64,000 nucleotides of DNA from contig OX336353.1 of assembly GCA_946902875.1 (NCBI GenBank), forward strand, positions 20,659,151-20,723,150, written 5' to 3'. The notes under the pieces were generated by a model. The model was not told where the DNA came from and did no database searches. It saw only the letters and a program-made list of their open reading frames with translations. Position numbers and translations under genes: made by a program. Source of the stretch: Nematopogon swammerdamellus (Eukaryota > Arthropoda > Insecta > Lepidoptera > Adelidae). Shown in pieces: positions 27,101 to 35,825 of the stretch (position 1 is the stretch's first letter; each line of letters starts with the position of its first letter).

Positions 27101-30100
27101 GTAAAACAATAGGTGAGTTGATGTGATGTGTTTGTTCTGGGTGGATGTGCAGAGGCCACTGCCTGCTGTTCTCGACGGGCTCCTGGCAGGAGTCGGACGG
27201 GCAGCTGGTGGTGGAGTGGGCGTCGCAGGCCTACTGCAACTATGTCATCTTCGTCGGCGTCGTCCTGTTCCTCGTCTCCGTCGTTCAGATCTACAGGTCA
27301 CTACTATCAATATCTTTGTTTGGTTAAGTCGATGCATTGCCATGGAAACAAAGAGTCCATTGAATTTGAGCCTGAACCCATAGTGTTAGTTGTCATTGCA
27401 ATTCGCATTTCTCCATCAACTAACGATTTATAGCCAGCAATCTAAAGGAAAGTCTCCGATATGACACCTATATGTAGGTGATAATGGCTGGTCGGAGCAT
27501 GCGCTTTGTTTGGCCCCTCTGACTCAGCGACCCATACCGGATCGGATTACATAAAAAGCCAAGTGCGAGTCGGACTCGCTAAATTTTTTATCATTCACTA
27601 ATAATTGAAATGAAATCTGACACGGTTGGCTACATCACCTACAACATCCGTGATGTCAGCCCATAACACCGGGTGAACTAGGTGCCATGTCAGTGCTTGC
27701 CTTCAATGTTCTTTCGATGTATTTTTCTATTGAAATAAAAGCACACTATACACTACAGTCACTAAAGTATATTATTGTAGATACTATTGGTATATTGTGG
27801 TCTCTCCTCACGTTGCAGACTGTCGGTGTTCATGTACAAGGGAACGGACAGCTCGTTCCTGTCGGCGTTCATCGACGTGCTGAGCTCGGTGATCCTGAGC
27901 GGACTGATCGTGCTGGCGGCCATCATGGTCACGCTCGGCTTCATGACCTGGTGCCGGGACGTCATGCAGCGCTTCCCCTCGTTAGTACTCCCATTATTAC
28001 AATCTCTGGATGAAAGATTCCTTTTTGTTATGTAAACCAGCATGGGTGGCTGTGCCGGGAGACCAATGGTGCAGTCGACACAGCCAAAATAACCTGTCCT
28101 CGCGAAACCACGCTCAGTTAGGTGCCATGCCAGCAGATTTGCGGACTGTTGCTAGGCTGTCTAGCCCGTTAATACGACGCTTGAAGACACCCAGGTCAAA
28201 GTATTCAGGAAATACACTCGCCGGAAGACATTTCCACACCCTAGCGGTGCAACGATTTAGAGAACCGATGGGTTCTCAAAAGCCCAATGTCAACAACAAA
28301 AGGGTGCCGAGTCTCTCTGCGATGAGTCATGCGGAGATAGGACGGGTGGCAGGGAATAAGGGATGCTAGTTCCGCAGAGCAGCGTCCGTGATAGTATCTG
28401 TAAAAAAGACTAAGCGAAAGATGGCCGCTTAACAGCCTTGGTTGTGTTCTCCTCAGCAATCCAAAGCTAAGTCTCCCCCGTACGTAATGGCAGCGTCTCG
28501 GTGGTAATATTGGCTGATTTTGATTTAGATTTTTGACAATAATACTAGATTTTTTTTTTTTTTTTTTATGGAAACTTGACACGGTTGGCTACATCACCTA
28601 CAACATCCGTGATGTCAGCCCATAACACCGGGTGAACTAGGTGCCATGTCAGTGGTTCCCTTCATTTCGAGCCGGCTACACTGAACTGGACGGAAAACAC
28701 GAACTATTTACATAGCCGTTTCGACCGACGTTTAGCTCAGTGCGGTGGTACCAACCCGGCCGGGATAAACCCTACCACCTAGTAAGGTAAGAAGGGAAGG
28801 GACCTACAGTTTAACGTGGTTGTTGTAGTATGTTTAATATACTAACATAAATTAATACATACATATCACACACGCTGAATCCCGACAATCGGGGTAAGCA
28901 GAGTAATCGGTGTTGTGCTGCTGCAAGAACTTTGGCAAATTACAGCCGACCACCACGTTTCGCAAAGTATTTGAACAAGATTCAATCGATCAAGCAGCAA
29001 GTAAGGCACGAAGACCCACCTGCTGTATGACTCGGTGGAAGTACCGTGCCAAGGTGACAGGTGGCGAGCCTGTCGCCCTTTAGCACGGCATCTTGTCCTT
29101 ATCCCTTAGTCACCTTTTACGACATGCATGGGAAGAGAATGTTGATATAAATTACGTATCAAAGTTTGACAGAGGCTCTTTACACCTGATGCACTTAATT
29201 AATAAGTCTTTGTAGTTAGAACTGTCAGCAAAATTGTTAATCTTGCTCTCAAGCTGTGTTTTCGATAGACAATGTTATTATGTGGCTAGTCACTAAAGTA
29301 ATTGTAATAATATGCATAAAAAATACCCTGCGAAGTTTCTTGCCGGTTCTTCTTCGTGGGTGTAATCGAACCGGATAGAACAAATTGTGACAAGTTCGAG
29401 CGCAGTCTTACTGCCATATGAATTATCAATAAACAATACAATATGCTCTGGCCCCTCTGACTCAGCCACTAATACGGGATTATGTAAAAAAATCACACCA
29501 GAAAGAGAGCAAAATGGAACCACAGCGATTATTAACACTCTCTAATTTTGCTTTTTATTATGTAAAATCTTTTTATTATATTAATCTTGCTATGTGCTTG
29601 ATGATGAAAATAAAAAAATAATAACTTAAGATGGCAGCGACTATAGTGATAAATGTGGATGTTCAGATGTGAAGCGGCCGCGGGACAGGACATAGACAAG
29701 AAGGACAAAATCTCCACCTCTGGCTTCTACATCGAGATGGGGACCGTGCAGGTAATTAAAGATGGCTGTGTTCTTTCGTAGTTATCTGTGTTTAAAACTT
29801 TCCAAGAAAATACGCAGTTGTCTCAGTAGGTAACAGGACTGCAAAATTAACATAGAATATGTGGAGCGGAGACGCTCATGTCAGCTGTCAAACCAAAAAA
29901 ATTTCATCCCGCCTCCACAGCCGCCGGCGTCATGTGTTATGCCGTACTTTCAGTTTTTTTAGTTTTTTCATGCAAGATTTCCGTTTCGCGAATTCTCTAG
30001 TATGTCACCCTATAGCCACTTCATACAACCAGAAATACAGGACGAGAGAGGCCAATATTCCTACCGCCATGATAAAGTCCTCCAAATCCATGCCATGTGG

Positions 30101-32012
30101 CTATCACCTCTCCATCGCACGGACCAAGAAGGAGCAAACCAGCAGTGGCTTCCAGGTCAACTTTGTGAAAGCTGGAGCCAATAAGCTGCCCAAAGATATG
30201 ACTAACCCTTCCTCGATTTTGAGAACAGCAAAGGACTGGCAAATGTTGATGGACACACATAAGAAGCATTATCAAATGTCTTCAGAAATCTGTACCACAG
30301 CATACAGACCAGACATACACATATTCTCAAAAGCGACAAAGCATGTAGTACTTACTTGTTGAACTTACAGTTCCATGGGAAAGTAACATACTGAAGGTGC
30401 ACAACTTCAAACAAGTACTACAGCTTAGTAGACCGGATAGTGAGAAACGGATTCAAGACTGATCTCTTCGCTGTGGAAGTTGGAGCAAGAGGACTACCAG
30501 TGAAGTCGCTCTACAGTTTCTTCAAGAACCTAGGCCAGCCAAGATCGACGCTAATCTCATATATGGAGAGAGCTTCGGAAATGTCACTGGAGCCATTATA
30601 CAGAATACGGATAGGTAGAGAGAGCTCGAGAGAGGTCGAGAGCGGAGCTGGTGGTTCTTCGCGTCCTAATCATCTCAGACTAGCCGATGAGGGCTTAATG
30701 CGAATTACACAGGGTGACCACTCACTAGTCCCGACCTCTATTGACACCCTCCTCTACTGCCAATGGGCCCGGATATGCTCGGTGAAGTGAAGCCTTCGCA
30801 AGCTCAGTTCCTTCCTAGAGATGGCAGCCCTAGTTAATAATTATAACAAATTATGTACAAACAAGAGTGTACTGATGCAACAGATAGAGCATTTACTGTT
30901 AAACAACAAACAGATATCTATCACTAGAGTGCAGTGTGTATCCACACATCAAATTATCAGAAAATTTAATGAATCATGTCCGCATAGTTCGGGTGGTCTG
31001 GTCTTTTTTAGATATGATAGCATTTCGCTCATTCATTATTATTACAGGCTTTTATTTAACTTCACTTGTTAGTATGGGTCAAATCTTGCAACTGAATTTT
31101 AAATCAGTTCCACTCAATGGATTGAGCTGAAATTTTGCGGACTAGGCTCTGGCGACAATGCAATCTAGTATACTCAAAATTGCAAAAAAAAAAAAAAATA
31201 TTACAAACTTTTATTTAAGTTTAACTTGTGAAATCTTGCAACTAAATTTTAAACCAGTTCCACCTAATGGATTGAGTTGAAATTTTTCATACCTCTTTGG
31301 TTCTGGTGATAATAGGATCTAGTATACTTTAAACAAAAACAAAAAAACGAAATAAACAACTTACCTGACTGCATAATTAGTTAACGCTTGACTAGGTACG
31401 ATTTAGTACCTCAATTTTATCAACCCATTAATTGTGAATTATTGTGAATGTATTACTGTCAAATTTATATTAACTGAACATTAAATTATTAAAGCACTTG
31501 ATACCTCGAGTATCTTAATATCTTTGTTTTTTAATATCTAATTATGGAACCATGAGGCTGGTTGCCTACATCACTCACTTCACCCTGGATGTCAGTACGA
31601 CTCGTTTTCCTGTCCAGTTCAGTGTAGTCGGCATGACCAAAGGGCGTCGAAAGAGAAGGAAGCACTGACATGGCACCTAGTTCACCAAGGTGTGATGGAC
31701 TGACATCACAGGTGTAAGTTCAAATTATGTGGAATAATAAATTGTTTTCAGTATGTATTCTTCACAAACATTCAAAACAAAATGTGAAATTAAACAATCA
31801 TGTTGGTTGCATTGCAGCTGGGGGCGTGGGGTGCGTTCGCGACGTGGGTGGGCCTGTCGGTGTTCGCACTGCTGAAGCTGTGCCGCTACCACCAGCTGGA
31901 GAACATACGCGTGTCCATGTACCGCGAGCGGCAGCGTCTCATCAACGAGGGCGGCTCCCCCACCGGCTCCCTCACCCGCGAGGCGGACCCCACGCACGCC
32001 ATGGAGGCCTGA
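21079..32012 (+). CDS. TMEM179: TMEM179-type four-helix membrane protein (complete, alternative first exons)
   Basis: Exons 21079-21188 (1a) or 25578-25684 (1b), then 27153-27296, 27819-27980, 29667-29751 and 31818-32012. Joined lengths are 696 or 693 bases, giving 231 or 230 residues, like vertebrate TMEM179 (about 233). Exons 1 to 3 all end in phase 2, so 1a and 1b are interchangeable. Helices lie at about 6-29, 64-84, 101-127 and 168-188. Family features are EFRGHCLLF after helix 1, FLSAFIDVL, TLGFMTWC, and SCE...DID before helix 4. TMEM179 is a little-studied multi-pass protein, expressed in nervous tissue in vertebrates; its molecular role is not established. Introns carry a relic LINE, MITEs and many SINE copies. 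Confidence 0.9.
21640..23690 (+). pseudogene. Degenerate LINE (R1/LOA/I-like) reverse transcriptase relic
   Basis: A segment at 21684-22230 codes for the linker before reverse transcriptase (NSWWSPKLESFRKRVRKLFN). After frame breaks come RT motifs: SAGIDNIFPG, WREVKVVFIPNPGR, FIDIEGAFDKTTFESI, CPQGGVLSPLLWNLVVDDL and GYADN, where the second catalytic Asp of YADD is Asn. Several shifts and stops mark it dead. A 317-bp MITE interrupts it at 23349-23665, after which about 20 bases of the frame (CTATGGTAACCTATGG) resume before homology fades. It lies in the long first intron of TMEM179, between exons 1a and 1b. Confidence 0.8.
23349..23665. repeat. 317-bp MITE with 8-bp target duplication, copy 2
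   Basis: TTAGAACGATAAAAAAGGTA to TACCTTTTTTATCGTTCTAG, near-identical to the copy at 18436-18752. The flanks CTTAGACC and CTTAGATC are the 8-bp target duplication with one mismatch. It inserted into the LINE relic, so it is younger than that element. Confidence 0.82.
23911..24285. repeat. Repeat with AGGGTTCCGTATC terminal inverted repeats
   Basis: AGGGTTCCGTATCCGG at the left is matched in inverse by GATACGGAACCCT at the right, followed by GCGAGTTCGACTCGCACTTG and a T run. Pieces of the same family occur at 5590-5640 and 47140-47180 (TTCCATATCCGTACGGGACC). No coding capacity. Confidence 0.55.
24330..24460 (-). repeat. LINE 3' UTR fragment shared with 7660-7770
   Basis: CCTACGCTTGGATATGTCGA and GTTCTAAATTCAATGCGAAG recur in the same order at 7700-7765, where they follow a LINE reverse transcriptase frame. 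This copy has no coding part. Confidence 0.6.
24461..25577 (+). other. Intronic stretch before exon 1b; possible alternative promoter
   Basis: AT-rich with no other coding exon. A short GC patch (CACCCGGCCCGGCCGACC, about 25381) about 200 bases before the exon 1b ATG stands out and may belong to the promoter or 5' UTR of the 1b transcript. Confidence 0.35.
25578..25684 (+). CDS. TMEM179: TMEM179 alternative first exon 1b
   Basis: 35 codons plus two bases, MAFNFILVSQLAGSFISLIL then ALCLIVPMAVNLHEF, with a consensus GTAAGT donor. It is clearly paralogous to exon 1a (same length less one codon, same SQ.AG, LIVPM and EFR positions, same phase) but AT-rich and strongly diverged in bases. It would need its own promoter in 25300-25577. 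Confidence 0.85.
25974..26333 (+). repeat. Dispersed SINE family A, copy 3 (with tRNA-like head)
   Basis: The most complete copy. A tRNA-like head at about 25980-26045 has an A-box-like GAGGCCGAGTGGTCTGG and a B box GGTTCGAATCC. The body follows with TGATGGAAAAATTTACGTGC, TAGCCGACTGGGTTG and GGTGATACACCATACC, ending in an A run at 26323-26333. This establishes family A as a tRNA-derived SINE. It lies in TMEM179 intron 1. Confidence 0.72.
26417..26720 (-). repeat. SINE-like family B copy joined to a family C end
   Basis: Family B in minus orientation (26417-26650, T run then TATGGAAACTGACACGG), joined at about 26655 to the family C right end (CGCCTTTTACGACATACACG, GGGGAGAGATGCAGTGGGGC). The junction shows that B and C modules combine. 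Confidence 0.55.
27153..27296 (+). CDS. TMEM179: TMEM179 exon 2
   Basis: Begins by completing Arg, then GHCLLFSTGSWQESDGQLVV and the second helix (YVIFVGVVLFLVSVVQIY). Acceptor ATGTGCAG, donor GTCACT, phase 2 at both ends. Confidence 0.9.
27433..27558 (+). repeat. SINE family A fragment, copy 4
   Basis: Only the 3' part: AGCCAGCAATCTAAAGG through GATAATGGCTGGTCGGAGCA to the A-rich end. Lies in TMEM179 intron 2. Confidence 0.55.
27605..27710 (-). repeat. SINE-like family B fragment
   Basis: CTGACACGGTTGGCTACATC through GGTGCCATGTCAGTGC; only the 3' third of the family. Lies in TMEM179 intron 2. Confidence 0.55.
27819..27980 (+). CDS. TMEM179: TMEM179 exon 3
   Basis: LSVFMYKGTDSSFLSAFIDV then the third helix and TLGFMTWCRDVMQRFP. 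Acceptor CGTTGCAG, donor GTTAGT, phase 2 at both ends. Confidence 0.9.
28425..28520 (+). repeat. SINE family A fragment, copy 5
   Basis: GATGGCCGCTTAACAGCC to GGTAATATTGGCTG, an internally deleted piece of family A in TMEM179 intron 3. Confidence 0.45.
28558..28812 (-). repeat. SINE-like family B, complete-looking copy
   Basis: T run and TATGGAAACTTGACACGG at the left, then the full body to AGGTAAGAAGGGAAGGGACC at the right. Together with 10320-10553 it defines the family length of about 240 bases. TMEM179 intron 3. Confidence 0.6.
28850..29135 (+). repeat. Dispersed repeat family C, copy 2
   Basis: Same order of blocks as 6655-6990: GGGTAAGCAGAGTAATCGG, CAAGCAGCAAGTAAGGCACG, CCTTAGTCACCTTTTACGAC. 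TMEM179 intron 3. Confidence 0.55.
29667..29751 (+). CDS. TMEM179: TMEM179 exon 4
   Basis: Completes Ser, then CEAAAGQDIDKKDKISTSGF and YIEMGTVQ, the extracytosolic loop before helix 4; the SC(E)..DI pattern is a family hallmark. Acceptor ATGTTCAG, donor GTAATT. Confidence 0.85.
29859..30660 (+). pseudogene. Retroelement fragment with PD-(D/E)XK-like signature, broken
   Basis: Two frames broken at about 30345-30362 code for blocks such as MPCGYHLSIARTKKEQTSSG, RPDIHIFSKATKHVV, then ELTVPWE, and later RNGFKTDLFAVEVGARGLP. The PD...E-L-T pattern with the later VEVGARG motif resembles the C-terminal restriction-like endonuclease of some non-LTR retrotransposons. This identification is from memory of the motif pattern. 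It lies in TMEM179 intron 4 and has no intact frame. Confidence 0.45.
31545..31713 (+). repeat. Degenerate SINE-like family B fragment
   Basis: TGTCCAGTTCAGTGTAGTCG and GCACTGACATGGCACCTAG identify family B in plus orientation; the outer parts are diverged. It ends about 100 bases before TMEM179 exon 5. Confidence 0.45.
31818..32012 (+). CDS. TMEM179: TMEM179 exon 5 (terminal)
   Basis: Encodes 64 residues from LGAWGAFATWVGLSVFALLK (helix 4) through a charged cytosolic tail to TGA at 32010-32012. Acceptor CATTGCAG. Confidence 0.9.
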   Translation: MGAWGAFATWVGLSVFALLKLCRYHQLENIRVSMYRERQRLINEGGSPTGSLTREADPTHAMEA

Positions 32013-34160
32013 GGCTGCCAGACTCGAGCCCGCCACTAGCCCGACGGGGAGGAGCTTCGTGGTCACCCTACTTGCCTGTAGGTTGTGTGCGCCCTTTGCA
32101 CTTGATGCTATTGTCCTTGTTGGAGTCTCAGCCACCGAGGAGAGAGTAGACAGGAGATGTTCTAATCAAACTGGATATGCCGCCACCAACTGGGGGCACA
32201 CATCATCGAAGTGAGCGCGGAGCGATTGCGATCAAGCACACGTGGAGTTAAATGATGCGTGTATGGTGGACTACGAAGTCGTGCTTCCCACACTGGCGAC
32301 ACATGTTTTACTAGAAATTAAGAGCTAACAACGACTCCTCTGTACTCGCACCTCCATGGACTACGTATGACTGTAGTGTATATGGAGCCAAAAAGCTTGA
32401 CTACTTCTGTCAACTTGATCTTGATCTGTCAACTAAAAAAATACTCTGAGACGCTGTTGTGTTGTTGTCATTTTGTTGAATTGCTCGGCACTGAAAATGT
32501 TATTACAGTGAGTAAAGTCATTCGCTCAATTATGTTTGCGTTGTCGGCAGAAGCTGTGAGGTCAATGAGACGCAGTTTAGGCGTAGAATGAGAAATTATC
32601 ATAATTTGTCACAAAGATGTCATTGATGCTATAAAATTTGCATAAATACTTGATATTTTTAGAACGAGCGTGGTAGTTAGTCAATGCAAACTAAGATCGA
32701 GTGAATGCTATCGGCAGTTTGAATAGAATGTACTCTATGGCTGACATTCATAGTCGTTCCAAAGTTCGAAGCTTAGAACTGTCTAAGCAAAGCACGAGTC
32801 CGATTAAACTTCACTAACATTTTGTACAGGACTCTCATAGTCGAGACTAACGCTTAGAACGAACTATGCTAAGCCAAGTAATAGTCCAAGTTAAACGTAA
32901 TTTTTTTTTCTTTTTCTGGTGGGATTCGCACCATTGCTCATACTGAAATATAGGGTGTTTTTCGTAGAGATCCCCCATTTCATCAAAGTTGACTGTCACA
33001 CTCACGCACACTGTCAGTCTTAGGAAACGAAACCGTTGTCACTGGAAACTGGCAGTAACAAACGAATTTCTTATTCGTTTGGTTGCCACCAGTTGCCACT
33101 ATTTAAATAAAAAGAAATAACCTGTCGTGAGGTGAAAGACATCCAGTGTGTCAATGCTCTGTGTATTCTATTCTGCGCTACTCCCTCATTTGCACTAAAA
33201 TGAAAGACAGAAAACTCGTAAGTTCGCTTTCGAGGCTAAAGTCGTAAGTAAGGCTAGACTTCCCACTGTGCGCTCAATGTGGGGAGGCAGAAACCAGTGC
33301 TCACTACGTCGGCCAGTGCACCATGTATGCAGGACCGCGATGGAAGACACTGGGGAAAGACCACTACAGTGAGGAAGAACTTCGAGGAATCGACTGGAAG
33401 AAATTATTGGAGTATATAGCGAAGACGGGCAGACTGGACCACCATGAGCAGGGAGTATACGACGGCAGCAGGTAATTCCCCCCAGCCCCTCCGGGATAGG
33501 CGATATAGTCCCAACCTAGCGGACCTGATCGCCGGACTGACTCCGCCAGTCCTCCCACCAAGTACTATATATATAAGGCTAGACTTGGACTCGGCTTAGT
33601 TTTCAAACTCAAAGGCGGATGCTAAGCGCCGCACGGCTTGTCTATGAGAGTGGTAAATGTCAAAGTTTGAACTCAGAGACGAACTAAGCAATGCGACTAT
33701 GAATGTCACTCTTAGTGTCCGTCCATTTCTTTTGACACTAAGTTGGAGTTGAAATACCGAGGCTAAGAGATTGTTTGAGACAGAATTCTCATCATCAAAT
33801 GTCATTTTATTTTAATCATACGATGTTTAGCACAGATGCTGTTGCACTCATTTCTTTCAATGTTAATTCAGGTAGTTAGTTGTTTGTGTACTCTCGAGTA
33901 TTGGATATAATGTTGAATTGTTCATGTAGATATGTTATATGTTCGCATTTAAATATTAATTCTATATATAACTACTTGGTGAACTAATAGAGAAATGTTA
34001 TATTTGCTTATAATATGTAGTATAGTATAGAGGTTAAGAGTGGGATCCTTGAAGTTGTAAACGTTCATTCTTTCCCATAGTGATGTGTTTCAATTATTAT
34101 TATTATTGTTTAGATACACTAGCTTTTGTTTTATTTTACTATTTATTGTTGAATAAATAC
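32013..34160 (+). other. Probable TMEM179 3' UTR
   Basis: No other plus-strand coding exon follows the stop at 32012. AATAAA signals occur at about 33106 and 34152. The second, in a T-rich context, would give a 2.1-kb UTR. A truncated LINE with a target duplication sits inside it (33262-33573). Confidence 0.4.
33262..33573 (+). mobile_element. 5'-truncated LINE insertion with 13-bp target duplication
   Basis: TAAGGCTAGACTT occurs at 33249-33261 and again at 33574-33586, exactly flanking the insert. The insert codes for a C-terminal zinc-knuckle-like segment (CAQCGEAETSAHYVGQCTMY, then DWKKLLEYIAKTGRL) typical of the end of R1/LOA-like LINE ORF2, then a stop, a short UTR and an (AT)n tail. 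Only the last 312 bases inserted. Confidence 0.75.
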
Positions 34161-34708
34161 ATTTAATTTGATTGGTCAACAAAGTAAGACCTGTGCTTCG
34201 GTTGTGTTGTTGAAAGAAAGGTAAATTTGACAATGAAGGTAGCACAGTTTCAAATAGAAAATTAATCAAATCATTTTAATGAATTTATAGTGTGACTGGT
34301 TTTAGTATTTAGTCAGATTGTGCAAAGAAAATTTAGTTAATTAGAATGTCCAGTTGCTGATTCGATGTGATAACGTAATCAATCTAAGTAAGACAAATAA
34401 CATGTAAGTCTATCTATACAATAAGATATTTGAATTAGTTTGAAAATGTTTATTTACAGTTTTATTTTAATTTTATAAATTGATTCAACTGCTTTCAGCA
34501 AAATATTTCTGATTGGGTCATTGACGACATAAGAAGAACTTGTATGTAGGGGGGTTTTTTTTTTACCAAATCATGTAGTAATAAACTTCTTTTAAAATCT
34601 GATTTTTTTTTTCATTTATTTGTTCTAGAATTCAGACTTTTTACCACTTCTATAGGAATCCTGAAAGCCCCCTTAATAGTTTACCACTGGACACGGCCTA
34701 CGGAGGAT

Positions 34709-35825
34709 TCACGGTTCGTTGTTGCGCTGCTGGGGCAGGCAGTGGTGCGTGCGCTTGCAGTGGTTGCGCATGGTGCGTCGCTGGCGGAACGCGAGGCCGC
34801 ACACGGGGCACGCGTGCGGCCGCTGCTCCGTGTGCGCGAGCAGGTGCACGTTGAGCTGGTGCTTGACGCGGTACGCCTTGCCGCAGTAGCCGCACACGTT
34901 GGGCTTCTCGCCCGTGTGCTTGTACGTGTGGTGCGTGAGCGCCGACCGCTGCCGGAACCTCGCGCCGCACGTGGCGCACGCGTGCGGGAAGTGCTGCGTG
35001 TGCGTGCGCGCGTGTATGTGCAGTGAGCCGCTCTGCGTGAACCGCTTGCCGCACTCTGTGCACACGTACGGCTTCTCCCCCGTGTGGATGCGCGCGTGCT
35101 GCGCCAAGTTCTGCCGGTTGCCGAAACTCTTGCGGCAGACGTCGCACGCATGCAGCTTGAGCTTCTGGTGCGTCTCGCGCAGGTGGCGGTGCAGGCCGGC
35201 GCTCACGCGAAACTGCTTGCCGCACAGGTGGCACACGCACGGCTTCTCGCCCGTGTGGATGCGCAGGTGGTGCACGTACGTGTGCGTCGTGCGCAGGTTC
35301 TTGCCGCACCGCTCGCACCGGTAGTACACCGCTCCGTCCTGCACGGTGCGCGCTCGGCTCAGCTCCTCGCGCGTCTCCGCGTCGAAGCTGTCCTTCCTCC
35401 TGTTGCTCAGCGTGAGGTCGTCTAAATCCTGCGGGTTCCCGGCAGCTTCGTCGGATGCGCCCTCTTCTACGTCAGATTCAGACTCGGCGCTCTCTGATCC
35501 ACCGTGGTGCGATTCAAAATGTCTCTTGAAATTTACTAGGGCCTTATAAAATGTATTGAACTGCTCCTGTTTTAGTTTATCAGATGCTAGCTCGAGGAGA
35601 GGCTTATCATCTTCATCCGACTCGGAGCTGTCTTTGAACTCTATGGGAATGTCGTAATCGTGCAAGGGACTCGAATTTGGCTCATTTTTGAGGTGTTGAC
35701 TGTCGAGACGACTTTGGTCGAGCGTCAGGTGGTCTGCGGCCTCTAGGTAGCCGTCGGTGAGAGAGATGGGGTCTCTCGTCTCACTCTGTGTGAGGTGTGA
35801 GGCGTGAATTACACGGCTACTACAC
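34709..35825 (-). CDS. ZAD locus terminal exon D, seven zinc fingers
   Basis: Begins CSSRVIHASHLTQSETRDPI after the acceptor TTTGTTGCAG. An acidic linker (SSESDEDDKPLLELASD) is followed by seven fingers (YRCERCGKNLRTTHTYVHH to HACPVCGLAFRQRRTMRNH) with classic TGEKP-type linkers between several. Ends QQRNNEP and TGA. A minus-strand AATAAA is at 34620-34615, about 90 bases downstream. Confidence 0.88.

Noticed and set aside
34742..35425. Long open frames opposite the zinc-finger exons (plus strand)
   Set aside because: They mirror GC-rich C2H2 codons on the minus strand and show only Arg/Ala/Val-rich low-complexity sequence with no domain.
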